DNA of 64,000 nucleotides from Aquihabitans sp. G128 (GTDB taxonomy: Bacteria; Actinomycetota; Acidimicrobiia; Acidimicrobiales; Iamiaceae), in the NCBI RefSeq assembly GCF_019048865.1, contig NZ_CP077604.1:1488001-1552000 (forward strand). Reading direction: 5' to 3'. Positions within the stretch are counted from its first letter, which is position 1. Each line of letters opens with the position of its first letter. Of this stretch, positions 46,107 to 56,622 are shown one piece after another. The translations under genes and the position numbers were made by a program. Under the pieces are notes generated by a model. It was given only the letters and a program-made list of their open reading frames with translations. It was not told the DNA's origin and did not search any database.

Positions 46107-46522
46107 CAGGGGACGTCGACGTCGTCGGCGTAGGGGGTGGGGTCGACCGGCGGCACCGGCGGCTCGTTGCGCAGCCCCTGCAGCACCTCGTCGATGCGCA
46201 GCGCGTCCCGGAGGACGCCGTCGGCCTCGAAGCGCAGCTCGGGGGTGCGCTTGAAGGTGGTCTGGCGACCGACTGCGCCCTGCAGGCGCTTGCGGGCGTC
46301 GCTGAACGCCTGGGCGATCTCCTCGTCGGCGTCCTCGCCGCGCGAGTGGTCGTAGTACACGACGGCACGGGAGAGGTCGCCGTCGACGACCACCGAGGTC
46401 AGGGTCACGAGGTCGAGCCGCTCGTCGTCGATCCGCTCGAGCTCGTCGGCCACGATCTCGCGGACCAACGTGTTCAGCCGGGCGGTGCGGGGGTAGTCCC
46501 GGGCCGTCTGCCGCTTCTTCAT
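46106..46522 (-). CDS. rbfA: Ribosome-binding factor A
   Basis: A 138-residue KH-fold protein for late 30S maturation. RTARLNTLVREIVADEL, LVTLTSVVVDGDLSRAVVYY and KRLQGAVGRQTTFKRTPELRF are the family segments. It overlaps ylxP by four bases and truB by one, a standard order in the nusA-infB region. Confidence 0.95.
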   Translation of the reverse strand: MKKRQTARDYPRTARLNTLVREIVADELERIDDERLDLVTLTSVVVDGDLSRAVVYYDHSRGEDADEEIAQAFSDARKRLQGAVGRQTTFKRTPELRFEADGVLRDALRIDEVLQGLRNEPPVPPVDPTPYADDVDVP

Positions 46523-46821
46523 GAGCCGTCCTCCTCGTCGTCGAGCCATCGACGCCAGGACTCGACGACCTCGACCTCGGGGAACGACCACACGAACCGT
46601 TCCACCGCGTCGAGGACCTCGCGGGCCTGGGTCTCGCTGGACGCCACCGTGGCGAAGGCCAGCTCGCTGCGGCGCCACTCGTCCTGGAGGCCGACCTCGC
46701 TCACCGCCACCCGGTGCCGGCGCCGGGCGCCTTCGAGGATGGGGGTGATGATCGCCCGCTTGGCCTTCAGGGAGTCGGCGAGCGGAAGGCGGAGGTCGAA
46801 GAGCAGGACGCTGGCGAACAC
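46519..46821 (-). CDS. ylxP: YlxP-like DUF503 protein
   Basis: A 100-residue protein with the DUF503 signature LPLADSLKAKRAIITPILEGARRRHRVAVSEV. It is conserved beside rbfA and likely acts in ribosome assembly. It overlaps rbfA by four bases. Confidence 0.93.
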   Translation of the reverse strand: MFASVLLFDLRLPLADSLKAKRAIITPILEGARRRHRVAVSEVGLQDEWRRSELAFATVASSETQAREVLDAVERFVWSFPEVEVVESWRRWLDDEEDGS

Positions 46822-46880
46822 GGCTCGACAACCCTACCGATCGGGCCGGCCCGCTCCCCCACCCGTTTCGACTCGGGGCC

Positions 46881-47423
46881 TCACTGCCCCCGAGGCGGCG
46901 AGACGCTGACCGTGCCGTCGTCCCCCACCGCGAGCACCGGGATGCCGTCGGGCGCCGCATCGACCGCCCGCTCCTCGGCGCTCTCGTGCTTGAGGCGGGT
47001 GAGGAAGCCCGGCGCATCGAGGCTGGACGGCACCACGACGGCGTCGGCCCCCACCTGGTTGACGGCGTCGGTGAGCGCTTCGTCGCCGGGCAGCGAGTGC
47101 TGGAACGCCGTCACCGACACCCCCGCCTCGGCGGCCGAGTCGAGCTGGTCCAGCAGGTATGGCCGGTCGATGGCCGCCACCTCGTCGCGGGTCAGCTCGA
47201 AGACGCGCGGCGTGTCGGCGTAGGTGGTGTCCACCCGGTCGAGCAGCACCAGCTTGGCGTCGCCCAGCTTGGCCAGCTCGACCGCGACGTCGCGGGCCCG
47301 CCCGTACGCGTCGTCGGTGCCGTCGTCGACCGGCACGAGGATCGTGGACGCCTGCTCCACCACGGCCCGCACGGCCGGGTCGAGCTGGTCGAGGGAGGTG
47401 GGGAGGGTGGGGTCGTTGGCCAT
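46881..47423 (-). CDS. Universal-stress-protein-like hypothetical
   Basis: A 180-residue protein with a Usp-like alternation: ILVPVDDG at the first strand, LVLLDRV, ADAVVVPSSLDAPGF and IPVLAVGDDG at the end. The usual Gly-rich ATP loop is not recognisable. Function unknown. It sits between tdk and the ylxP-rbfA-truB genes, on the same strand. Confidence 0.7.
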   Translation of the reverse strand: MANDPTLPTSLDQLDPAVRAVVEQASTILVPVDDGTDDAYGRARDVAVELAKLGDAKLVLLDRVDTTYADTPRVFELTRDEVAAIDRPYLLDQLDSAAEAGVSVTAFQHSLPGDEALTDAVNQVGADAVVVPSSLDAPGFLTRLKHESAEERAVDAAPDGIPVLAVGDDGTVSVSPPRGQ

Positions 47424-47442
47424 GGGCGCCGACCTACCCCAC

Positions 47443-47467
47443 CCGATCGGGCGGAAGCCCCGATCGG
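47443..47467. terminator. Hairpin after tdk
   Basis: CCGATCGGGC and GCCCCGATCGG pair with a one-base bulge over a GGAA loop, downstream of tdk (minus strand) without a T run. It may be an actinobacterial U-less terminator. Confidence 0.4.
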
Positions 47468-47474
47468 ACCAGGT

Positions 47475-48125
47475 TCAGCCGACGGCGAACGACGACGCGG
47501 TCACCGCGTCGTCGAGCCGGCCCGTCTCGCCGGCCAGCCAGTGGCGGCGGCACAGGAGCTCGTAGGCCACCAGCGCCTCGGACCGGGTGTCGCCGAGCGC
47601 CTCGACGTCGCCCAGCACCACCTGGTCGCCGTCGTACACCTGGACGCCGTCGACCAGGCGGGCGTTGTGGGTGGCGCGGGCGCCGCACCAGCACCGGGCC
47701 TCGACCTGCAGCTCGCAGCGCTCGTCGGCCACCTCCAGCAGCCGGGCGGTGGCGTCGAACAGCTTGCCGCGGAAGTCGGTGAGCAGCCCCAGGGCGTGGA
47801 CGTCGGCGCCCAGCTCGTCGACCACGCGGGCCAGCTCGTCGATCTGGTGGGGGGCGTAGAACTGCGCCTCGTCGCACACCAGGTACTGCAGGCCCCCGTG
47901 GTGCTCGGCGTACTGCTCGGCCATGGCGAAGAGGTCGAGCTTGGGCCCGACGTCGACGGCGGCCGCCGCCACGCCGAGGCGGCTCGACACCTGGGCGCCC
48001 TCGCGGTCGAGGTGGGTGCACAGGAGCCCGCGCAGGCCACGGGAGGAGAGGTTGTGGTGGATCTGCAGGGCGAGGGTGCTCTTGCCCGATCCCATCGTCC
48101 CGAACGAGAAGCGCAGCGTCGCCAT
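47475..48125 (-). CDS. tdk: Thymidine kinase
   Basis: A 216-residue type II thymidine kinase. The Walker A is GTMGSGKST, the Walker B LVCDEAQFY, and the zinc-binding Cys are CWCG and the late CRRH. It salvages thymidine. ATG 48125 is eight bases after TAGTTT (48134-48139), a leaderless promoter lying just past the infB terminator hairpin. Confidence 0.93.
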   Translation of the reverse strand: MATLRFSFGTMGSGKSTLALQIHHNLSSRGLRGLLCTHLDREGAQVSSRLGVAAAAVDVGPKLDLFAMAEQYAEHHGGLQYLVCDEAQFYAPHQIDELARVVDELGADVHALGLLTDFRGKLFDATARLLEVADERCELQVEARCWCGARATHNARLVDGVQVYDGDQVVLGDVEALGDTRSEALVAYELLCRRHWLAGETGRLDDAVTASSFAVG

Positions 48126-48153
48126 GGCCGGTCAAACTACACGCCTGTAACCC

Positions 48154-48185
48154 GACGTGCCCGGGCCGTTCGGCCCGGGCACGTC
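48154..48185 (-). terminator. Perfect 14-bp hairpin after infB
   Basis: GACGTGCCCGGGCC pairs perfectly with GGCCCGGGCACGTC across a four-base loop, 38 bases beyond the infB stop and upstream of the tdk promoter. No T run follows, as in many high-G+C actinobacterial terminators. Confidence 0.65.
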
Positions 48186-48222
48186 TGGTGTTCGCGTTCG
48201 CTGGGCGCAGGTGCTCCGGGAC

Positions 48223-51137
48223 CTAGGTCCGGGGGATCTCGCGCTCCTCGAAGGTCTCGATGATGTCACCGGCCTTGAGGTCCTGGAAGTCGGTGAGGCC
48301 GATGCCGCACTCGAAGCCGGCCTTGACCTCGCGCACGTCGTCCTTGAACCGGCGGAGCGACTGGATGGCGCCCTTCCAGATGATGGTGCCCTCCCGCAGG
48401 AAGCGGACCTTGGAGCCACGGGTGATCTCCCCGTTGGTGACCATGCAGCCGGCGATCTTGCCGACCTTGGGCACCGAGAAGATCTCCCGGACCTCGGCGT
48501 CACCGGTGACGATCTCCTCGAAGATCGGCGCCAGCATGCCCACCATGGCCGCCTCGATGTCCTCGAGGAGGTGGTAGATGACCTCGTAGGTGCGGATCTC
48601 CACCTTCTCGGCCTCGGCGAACTCGCGCACCTGGCGCTCGGGCCGGACGTTGAAGCCGATGATCGTGGCGTTGGAGGCCATGGCCAGCTCGATGTCGCTC
48701 TTGAGGATGCCGCCCACGCCGCTGCGGACGAAGGACAGCTTCACCTCGTCGCGCTCGAGCCGCTTCAGCGACTGGCTGACCGCCTCGAGCGAGCCGGTCA
48801 CGTCGGCCTTGATGATGAGGTTGAGGGTGGCGACCTCTCCAGCCTGGATCTGGCTGAAGATGTCCTCCAGCTTGGCGCCACCGGCGGAGGCCGAGGCCGA
48901 GCCGGAGATGTTGGCCAGGCGGTGGTAGTGCTCGCGCTGCTCGCTCACCTTGGCGGCGCTGCGCTCGTCACGGGCCACCACGAAGTCGTCGCCGGCCTCG
49001 GCGACGTCGGACAGGCCGAGGACCTGGACGGGCGTGGACGGCCCGGCCGCCTTGACCTGCTCGCCCTGGTCGTTGATCAGCGCCCGGACCCGGCCCCACG
49101 CTGCACCGGCGACGAGGGGGTCGCCGACCTTGAGGGTGCCGCGCTGGACGAGGATCGTGGCCACGGGGCCACGACCCGGATCGAGCTTGGCCTCGAGCAC
49201 GACGCCCTTGGCCCGACCGGTGGGGTTGGCCCGGAGGTCCTCGAGCTCGGCCACCACCAGCAGGTTCTCCAGGAGCTCGTCGATGCCGATCTCCTTGAGG
49301 GCGGAGATCATGCAGACGATGGTGTCGCCGCCCCAGGACTCGGGGACGAGGCCCCGCTCGGCGAGCTGGGCCAGCACCTTGTCCGGGTCGGCGTTGTCGC
49401 GGTCGATCTTGTTGACCGCGACCACGATCGGCACCTCGGCGGCGCGGGCGTGGTCGATGGCCTCGATGGTCTGGGGCATGACGCCGTCGTCGGCCGCGAC
49501 CACCAGCACCACGATGTCGGTGGCGTCGGCGCCGCGAGCACGCATGGCGGTGAACGCCTCGTGGCCCGGGGTGTCGATGAAGGTGATGGGACGGCCGTCC
49601 TTGACCACCTGGTAGGCGCCGATGTGCTGGGTGATGCCACCGGCCTCGCCGGCGACCACGTTGGCGTTGCGGATGCGGTCGAGCAGCTTGGTCTTGCCGT
49701 GGTCGACGTGGCCCATGACGGTGATGACGGGGGCTCGGGTGACCGAGGTCTCCTCGTCCTCGTGGTCGTCGAGCTCGTCGACGCCGAGCACCTTCTGGAG
49801 CTCGACCTCCTGCTCCTCACCGGGGTTGACCAGGCGGATCTCGGCGCCGATCTCGGCGACGAACAGCTCGATCATGTCGTCGTTCAGGGACTGGGTGGCC
49901 GTGACCATCTCGCCCTGCTGCATGAGGAAGCGGACGACGTCGGCCGCGGTGCGGTTCAGCTTGGGGCCGAGCTCCTGCGGGGTGGACGACCGCTCGATGA
50001 CGACGACGCCCTCGGGGATCGGCGAGTTCTCCGGCGTGTAGGACGGCATGTCCATGGGCTGGAGCTCTTCGCGGTTGCGACGGCGACGCCCCTTGCGGCG
50101 CGGGGGCCGACGACCGGCGGGACCGCCCGGCCGACCACCGGGACCGCCACCGCCACCGGGACCGCCGCCCGGGCCGCCACCGGGGCGGCTCGGGCCGACG
50201 CCGGCACCGGGCACGTTGGGACGGGGGCCGGCCATGGGGCGACCGCCGCCACCGCCGGTGCGGGCGGGACCGCCGGGCGCGCCCTGGCGGGCACCGGGCC
50301 CGCCGGGGCCGGCGCCACGGGGCGCGGTGCGGCCCCCGAGGCCGGGAGGCGGCGGGATCGGCTTGCCGGTGAGCGAGCGGGGCGGCGGCGGGGGCGGGAT
50401 CGGCTTGCCCGAGGTGGAGGTGGGGGGGGCGCGCCCGGGGCAGCGGGGGCCGAGGCCTCCGGAGCAGCAGCCGCAGTGGGCGGCGTCGGAGCGGCGGCCG
50501 CAGGAGCGGCCGGAGCCGGGGCGGCGGCCGGGGGCTGCGGGGCACGGGCGGCGGGCGCCTGCGGGGCGGCCGTCGGTGCCGGGGCCGGGGGCCGGGGTGC
50601 GGGAGCGGCACCGGGCGCCGGGGGCCGGGGTGCGGGCGGCGCCGCAGCCGGCTCGGGGCGCGGGGCCGGGCGGGGCGGCATGGCGGCACCGCTGGAGCGG
50701 AGCACGTTGCGAGCCGGGGGCTCGGCCGGCTTGGGGGCCGGCGGCGTGGCGGCCGCAGGAGCGGCCGGCGCGACAGGAGCAGCCGGGGCGGCCGGTGCGT
50801 CGGCAGGCTCGGCCTTGGCGGCCGGGGCCACGGGGGCGGCCGGAGCGGCGGGCGCCTCGCTGGCGGGCGCCTCGGCCGCCGGAGCGGCCTCGGTGGGCTT
50901 GGGGGCGGCCGCCTTCTTGGCGCCGCCCTTCTTCACGGGCGCCGGCTCTTCGGGCTGGACGTCACGGACCATGCCCTCCCGCTCGGCCTTGCGACGAACA
51001 CGGTCGGCCTGAGCGTCCTCGATGCTCGACGAGTGCGTCTTGACCCCGATGCCGAGGCCCAGCGACAGGTCGAGGGTCTCCTTGTTCGTGAGGCCGAGCT
51101 CTTTCGCGAGCTCGTGGACGCGGATCTTTGGTGCCAA
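48223..51137 (-). CDS. infB: Translation initiation factor IF-2, frameshifted here
   Basis: About 971 residues. The N-terminal module reads [20 protein letters not shown] from TTG 51137, followed by a long Ala/Pro and Gly/Arg-rich disordered region. The GTPase has GHVDHGKT (G1), [10 protein letters not shown] (G3) and VNKIDRDN (G4), with the C-terminal domains binding fMet-tRNA. In the Pro-rich linker the frame breaks at the G8 run 50422-50429; one added base restores [18 protein letters not shown]. Because the gene is essential this is almost surely a sequence error. The TTG start is inferred from homology. Confidence 0.95.
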
Positions 51138-51209
51138 CGTGGGTTCGCCAGCCCTTCCTTGTTCGAATGCAGTGCGGCGGGTGCGCCCGGGAGGCCCGGG
51201 CACGGCTCT

Positions 51210-51537
51210 CTAGTCTCGCGCAGCCGGTGTCCCGGGCACGAAGTCGGTTGCGTGGTGGCCGACCACGTCACGGAGTTCGGCGCGCAGGGCGTCGAGCTCC
51301 GACGCCGCGACCGGGGCCCGGAAGGCCCGGGCGAAGCCCCCCCTGCCGGGCGGCCCGCTCGAAGCACTCGGTGGACCCCTGGCAGAGCCAGGCACCTCGG
51401 CCCGCCAGTGTACGACCGATCTGCAGCGATCGGTCGTCCGAGCGGACGAAACGGGTCAGCTCGGCGGGCGGGCGGACCCGGCGGCACCCGATGCAGGTGC
51501 GCCGGGGCCCCGGGCCGGGCTCAGCCGGCCTCGCCAT
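51210..51537 (-). CDS. ylxR: YlxR RNA-binding protein, frameshifted here
   Basis: A DUF448 protein of about 109 residues. [20 protein letters not shown] holds the conserved Cys pair and GRGAWLC the second motif. The frame fails at the C7 run 51337-51343; removing one base joins ARQGG to [21 protein letters not shown] and a proper end. ATG 51537 overlaps the nusA stop by 17 bases. The nusA-ylxR-infB order is standard. Confidence 0.88.
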
Positions 51538-52861
51538 CGGCGGGGGCCTCGGTCGGCTCGGTGTCCTCGCTCGGCGCGGTGGCGGCCTCGACCGCGTCGG
51601 CGGCCTCGGCGGCAGGCAGGGCGTCGGACTCGTCGACGATGTCGTCGACCCCGTTGCCGTCGGCGTCGACCGGGGCGTCGAGCTCGACGGCCTCGCCGGT
51701 GCCCTCGATCTCGGCTTCGGGGGCCGGAGCGCCGTCCTCGCCCTCGACGGGGTCGCCGGCGGCCCAGGCCTCGGCCGAGACGGCCTCGCCACCCTCGGCG
51801 TCGATCCAGACCTGCTCGCCGGTGGCCGGGTCGACCACCCACTCGCCCTGGGCCCACTCGTCGGACTTGTAGGACTCCTCCTCGGCCAGCTGGGTCTCGC
51901 TCTTGATGTCGACGCGCCAGCCGGTGAGGCGGGCGGCGAGGCGGGCGTTCTGGCCCTCCTTGCCGATGGCCAGCGACAGCTGGTAGTCGGGCACGATGAC
52001 CTCGGCGGTGCCGGTGTCCTCGTGGATCCGCACCTCCTTGACCTTGGCCGGCTGGAGGGCCTTGGCCACGAAGTCGGGCAGGTCCTCGGAGAAGGGGACG
52101 ATGTCGATCTTCTCGCCGCGCAGCTCGTTGACGACCATGCGGACGCGGGCGCCACGGGCGCCGACGCAGGCGCCGACCGGATCGACGTTCTGGTCGTTGG
52201 ACCAGACGGCGATCTTGGTGCGGTGCCCGGGCTCGCGGGCGCAGGCCTTCAGCTCGACGATGCCGTCGGCGATCTCGGGCACCTCGAGCTCGAACAGGCG
52301 CTTGATCAGGCCGGGGTGGGTGCGGCTGACGACGATCTGCGGGCCCTTGGAGGTCTTGCGGACCTCGACGATGTAGGCCTTGAGCCGGGTGTTGGGCTCC
52401 GGGCGCTCGTAGGGGACCTGCTCGGCCTGGGGCAGCAGGGCCTCGACCCGGCCGAGGTCGAGCAGGGTGTAGCGGGCATCGGTCTGCTGGATGATGCCGG
52501 TGACGATGTCGCCCTCGCGGCCGGCGTACTCCTCGTACTTCATCTCCCGGTCGACCTCGCGCAGGCGCTGCATCATGACCTGCTTGAAGGTCTGCGCAGC
52601 GATGCGGCCGAGGGTGCTCTGGTCCGGGGTGACGTCGAGCTCGGGGCCGAACGGCTCGCCGTCGTCGTTGAGCTCCTGCGCGGTGACGCGCATCTCGGCG
52701 GTGGCGGGGTCGATGGTGGCCCAGGCGTACTCGTAGGCGCCGGGGAGGCGCTTGTAGGCCGATTCGAGCGCGTCGGCCAGGGCACCCATGAGGGTCTCCG
52801 GGCTGATGCCCTTCTCCGAGGCGAGCGTCCGGATTGCTTCGATGCGATCGTCGTTGCTCAT
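51521..52861 (-). CDS. nusA: Transcription termination/antitermination factor NusA
   Basis: A 446-residue RNA-polymerase factor: N-terminal domain (1-130), S1 domain ([23 protein letters not shown]), then KH1 and KH2 ([48 protein letters not shown]). A long acidic C-terminal tail (about 345-446) replaces the repeats seen in E. coli. ATG 52861 overlaps the rimP stop (ATGA). Confidence 0.96.
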   Translation of the reverse strand: MSNDDRIEAIRTLASEKGISPETLMGALADALESAYKRLPGAYEYAWATIDPATAEMRVTAQELNDDGEPFGPELDVTPDQSTLGRIAAQTFKQVMMQRLREVDREMKYEEYAGREGDIVTGIIQQTDARYTLLDLGRVEALLPQAEQVPYERPEPNTRLKAYIVEVRKTSKGPQIVVSRTHPGLIKRLFELEVPEIADGIVELKACAREPGHRTKIAVWSNDQNVDPVGACVGARGARVRMVVNELRGEKIDIVPFSEDLPDFVAKALQPAKVKEVRIHEDTGTAEVIVPDYQLSLAIGKEGQNARLAARLTGWRVDIKSETQLAEEESYKSDEWAQGEWVVDPATGEQVWIDAEGGEAVSAEAWAAGDPVEGEDGAPAPEAEIEGTGEAVELDAPVDADGNGVDDIVDESDALPAAEAADAVEAATAPSEDTEPTEAPADGEAG

Positions 52862-53401
52862 GGGTTGGCTGCCTTCTTCTTGGCGGACGGGGAGGTCTTG
52901 GGGGCGGCCTTGCCGCCCGGCTTGGGGCCGCCGGGCTTCGGCGCCGGGCCCCACTCGAAGATCGTGCGGGCCCGCTCGATGTCGTGCAGGCCCAGCGTGC
53001 GCTCGGCGCCGGGGGCGGCGCCCTCGGGCAGCAGGACGACCTGGTCGTCGGCGACCGAGACGATGGTGGCCTTGAAGCGGCGATCGCCGTCGAGGCCGGC
53101 GCGCACCTTGACGCTCACCACCTCGCCCACGGACCGGGCGAAGTGCTCGGGCGTGCGCAGGGGCCGCTCCAGGCCCGGGCTCGACACCTCGAGGGTGAAG
53201 GCCGACGGGATGGGGTCGGTGTCGTCGAGCATGCGGGAGACGGCTCGGGTGAACGAGCCGATGGCGCCCATGTCGACGCCGCCCTCGCGGTCGACGGTGA
53301 TCTTCAGCACGCCGCCGGTGAACTCGATGTCGTAGAGCTCGGCGTCGACGTCTTCGAGCAGGGGGCGCGACGAGGAGACGGATCCGCTCGGCGGTCTCCA
53401 T
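52858..53401 (-). CDS. rimP: Ribosome maturation factor RimP, frameshifted here
   Basis: About 180 residues, required for 30S assembly. The main frame contains ELYDIEFTGGVLKITVDREGGVDM and LEVSSPGLERPLRTPEHFAR, with a Lys/Pro-rich tail. The N-terminus METAERIRLLVAP starts at ATG 53401 in a different frame; removing one base of the G5 run 53361-53365 gives VAPLLEDVDAELYDI. It begins the rimP-nusA-ylxR-infB cluster. Confidence 0.92.
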
Positions 53402-53463
53402 GGTGCGCTCCTCTCGGGGGTGGGCGGGGTGGGCGGGGTGGGGGTGGCGGGCAACGGCCCTCG

Positions 53464-53529
53464 GACAAACAACAGGCGTGGGCTGAGGCCCACGCCCTGC
53501 CACCCGTGAAGGTGAACCCGGCAAGCATA
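53464..53529 (-). promoter_or_regulatory. Leader hairpin and -10 upstream of rimP
   Basis: TATGCT on the minus strand (53524-53529) may be the -10, giving a leader of about 115 bases. Within it GGCGTGGGC pairs with GCCCACGCC (53475-53496, four-base loop) and is followed by TGTTGTTTGTCC. This resembles an intrinsic terminator placed before the operon, so attenuation by NusA or by translation is possible. Confidence 0.5.
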
Positions 53530-53609
53530 GCCGGTGACCCCCCCGGTGGCGAAGGTCACGATCCCCCGCGCCGGTTCCAGCGGCCTCGCGGCCGGGGTAG
53601 CAACCGGCC

Positions 53610-54553
53610 GTGACCGACCACCTGCTCCGCCGTGCCGCCGATGCCGCCCTGGAGGCCACCATCGTCGGCAGCTTCACCCGGATCGGTCCCGCCGTGCGCC
53701 GCCCGCTGTGGGGCTGGCAGCCGGTCCCCGCCGACGCCCTCACCGGCCAGGTCGTCGTGGTGACCGGTGCGACCTCGGGGCTGGGCAAGGTGATCGCCAC
53801 CGACGTCGGGCGGGCCGGCGCCACCGTCGAGGTGGTCGGGCGCAACGAGGACCGCGGCGCAGAGGTGGCGGCCGAGCTGCGGGACCGGGGTGTGGCCGCC
53901 ACGTTCCGTCGCTGCGACCTGTCGGACCTCGGCGACGTCCGCCGGCTCGCCGAGCAGCTGCGAGCCGACCACGAGCGCATCGCCACCGTGGTCCACAACG
54001 CCGGCGCCCTGCTCGACCACCGGGAGGTCACCGACGACGGGCTGGAGGTCACCTGGGCGACCATGGTCGTGGCCCCCCACCTGCTCACCCGCCTGCTGGC
54101 CGACCGCCTGGACCGGGCGGTGTGGATGTCGTCGGGCGGCATGTACCTCCAGGACGTCGACCTCGACGACCTCGGGTGGGCGTCGCGGCGGTGGAGCGGC
54201 AGCCGGGTGTACGCCCAGGCCAAGCGGGCCCAGCTCGACCTGGTGGCCGAGGCCACCGCCCGCCACGAGGCCCCGTTCCAGGTGGCGCTGCACCCGGGGT
54301 GGGCCGACACGCCGGGCGTCGAGGCGGCCCTGCCGGGCTTCCGCACCATCATGGGCCCGCTCCTGCGCGATCCCGAGGCCGGCGCCGACACCGCCGTGTG
54401 GCTGACCGCCGCCCACGAGGACCAGCTGGAAGCCGGCGCCTTCTACCTCGACCGCCGGCCGCGGGGCACGGTGCGCTGGCCCGGGACCGGGACCTCCCCC
54501 CCGACCGACGGCGGCTGCGCGCCGTGGTCGACCAGCAGGCGGGCCTCGCCTGA
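53610..54553 (+). CDS. Short-chain dehydrogenase/reductase, 3' end frameshifted here
   Basis: About 314 residues. The NAD(P) site is VVVVTGATSGLGKVIA, followed by VHNAGALLDHRE, MSSGGMYLQ (catalytic Ser) and VYAQAKRAQ (Tyr-x3-Lys). The Rossmann core starts about 45 residues in. As read, the frame runs on to 54596 with an implausible tail; one base added near 54483-54491 gives LPPDRRRLRAVVDQQAGLA and a stop at 54551-54553. Starts at GTG 53610. Substrate unknown. Confidence 0.82.
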
Positions 54554-54592
54554 CCCGGGCGACACCGTCACGCCCTGGGGGATGATCGGGGC

Positions 54593-55099
54593 ATGACGTC
54601 TTGGCAGCAGTTCTCCACGGAGGCCCCGGACCTGGCCGAGCGGGCCCGAGCCATCCTCTCCAGCACCACCAACGCCGTGCTCGGCACCATCCGCGCCGAC
54701 GGCAGCCCCCGGCTGAGCGGCATCGACCCGTTCTTCCTCGGCGGCGAGCTCTGGATCGGGTCCATGCCCGACGCCCGCAAGGGCGCCGACCTGCGACGCG
54801 ACCCCCGGGTGGCCCTCCACGGGATCCCGTGGGAGTCCCGCAAGGTCCGCGACGGCGCCGAGGACCCGGGCGACGGCGACGTGAAGGTCGCCGGCCGCGC
54901 GGTGCTGCTGGCCGACGAGGCCCGCCACGCCGAGGTGATGGCCTGGTTCCGGGACGAGCGGGGCTTCGAGCCGCCCGGCCCGTCGGACCTGTTCGAGATC
55001 GACCTCGAGTCCGTCGTGGTGATCTCGGTCGCCGACGACCTCCTCCAGGTGGACCGCTGGGCCGCCACCGACGGCAGGTCCACCGTCCGCCGCAGCTGA
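54593..55099 (+). CDS. Pyridoxamine 5'-phosphate oxidase family protein
   Basis: A 168-residue flavin-split-barrel protein of the PPOX/F420-dependent type: NAVLGTIRADGSPRLSGIDPFF, LWIGSMPDARKGADLRRDPRVALH and a C-terminal LFEIDLESVVVISV. These enzymes bind FMN or F420; the cofactor is not certain. It follows the dehydrogenase end by about 40 bases. Confidence 0.88.
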   Translation: MTSWQQFSTEAPDLAERARAILSSTTNAVLGTIRADGSPRLSGIDPFFLGGELWIGSMPDARKGADLRRDPRVALHGIPWESRKVRDGAEDPGDGDVKVAGRAVLLADEARHAEVMAWFRDERGFEPPGPSDLFEIDLESVVVISVADDLLQVDRWAATDGRSTVRRS

Positions 55100-55113
55100 G
55101 GGGCGCGCCGCGC

Positions 55114-55875
55114 TCAGGCGGTGGAAGCTCGCTTGGGCCCGAACGTGAGGCCCACGATGGCCACGAGGTAGCCGAGGACCGCCAGCCAGGCACCGGGCTC
55201 GGGCGACGCCGGGCCGCGGAACACCCGCAGCACCACGGCGAGGTGGGCCACCGCCCCCACCGCAGCCACCACGGCAACGAGGGCCCGCGGCGCGCCGCGC
55301 CCGTGGCCGAGCGCCCCCCGTGGCCACCAGCACCAGCCCGGCCGCCACCGCCAGGAGCAGCAGGTAGCCCCCGAACCGGGCGTAGGCCTTCACCAACTCG
55401 TCGGCCGCCGGCAGCCCCGACGGCGCATCGGCGTAGGCGTCGCGGAGCTTCGAGAACGTCGCCCCGCCGTCGGCCCAGTCCAGGGCGAAGAGGCTCAGCA
55501 GCACCGGCAGCAGCCCGAGGAACGACAGGGCGATCCCGATGCCCGCGGAGCGGGGCCTGTCGCCCGGAGCCGGCGGGCCCGCCACGCCACCGGGCCCGGT
55601 CGGCCCCCACGTCCCCGGAGCGGGCGGAGCCGGCGCCCACCCACCGGCCACGGGGGGGCGGAGGCGGCGGGGCGAGGGGGGCGGGAGGCCGGCGGCGGGG
55701 CCGGGGCGTCCGACGAGGGCCCGTCGGGTGCGGCGTACCCGGACGAGGTGCGCGCCAGCGGGTCGGCGGTGGGCTGCCCGTTCGCGCCGAGGACCTGGTC
55801 GGTCCAGTCGGCGCCGTCGTGCCAGCGGTCCGAGAAGCGGCCCGTGGGATCGGCGTACCACCCGGCGGCGCTCAC
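55114..55875 (-). CDS. DUF2510 membrane protein, two frameshifts here
   Basis: From GTG 55875 the N-terminus GWYADPTGRFSDRWHDGADWT is a DUF2510 domain, followed by a Pro/Ala linker and then four transmembrane segments ending FGPKRASTA. The three parts lie in three frames. Adding a base in the G7 run 55652-55658 and removing one in the C6 run 55314-55319 reconnects them into about 253 residues. GTG overlaps the upstream stop (GTGA). Confidence 0.7.
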
Positions 55876-56550
55876 GGGGCGGCCGAGTACGAGACGAGGA
55901 CGATGGTGCCGGCGTCGTCGCCGACGTGGACGTCGAGCTCCCCGACGCCGTCGCCGTCGCTGCCGCCCTTCGGCACGATCTCGTGGCCCTCCCCGCCCTT
56001 GCCGCCGGGGCCGCCGAAGGTGGTGGACAGGCGGCCCAGCTGGTAGCCGGCGATCGGGAAGGCGTCCTGGTAGCGGGCCAGCACGGCCTGCCAGGTGGTG
56101 CCGGTGAGCTTCCACTCGAGGTTGGCGCCGGCCGTGGTGGGCGGGACCTGGACCCCGCCCGGCGGGGCCAGGGCGGTCGGCGAGAACGCCGCGGCGGTGG
56201 TCGCCGACGAGCCCCCGCTGGGGGCGGCGCTGCTGTCGCTGCTCCCCGGGATGGCGCCGCTCGCGCTCGAAGTCGAGGCCGGTCGGCAGCGCGCCGCCGG
56301 GCGTGGCGGCCTGGCTCGGCGCGTCACCGCCGTCCCAGACGACCACCCCGGCCAGGGCCACGAGGGTGACCACCAGGACCACGACGGCGCCGGCGAAGGC
56401 ACCGGAGCGGGGCCCGGCCGGGGCCACCCCCGGCCCGGCCGCCCAAGCCGGGGGCGCCGGCGGTGGCGCCGACCAGGGCGGAGGCGGCGACGGAGGAGGT
56501 GGCGCCGCAGCTGGCGCCGCTGGTTCGGCGGGATCGGTGGGATCGGTCAT
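55872..56550 (-). CDS. Membrane-anchored hypothetical protein, frameshifted here
   Basis: From ATG 56550: a Pro/Ala-rich N-terminus, one transmembrane helix (AGAVVVLVVTLVALAGVVVW) and, in another frame, an extracytoplasmic domain with LEWKLTGTTWQAVLARY and GYQLGRLSTTFG, about 225 residues. The switch lies at 56262-56275; deleting one G would do it. This site is not a long homopolymer, so it is less certainly an artefact. Operon with the DUF2510 gene. Confidence 0.6.
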
Positions 56551-56622
56551 CGACGGGGCCTCGGTGCTGGGGGTGGCGCGGCGGCGACCGGTCCTACCCC
56601 CTCCACCGCCCCCGCCAACCGC

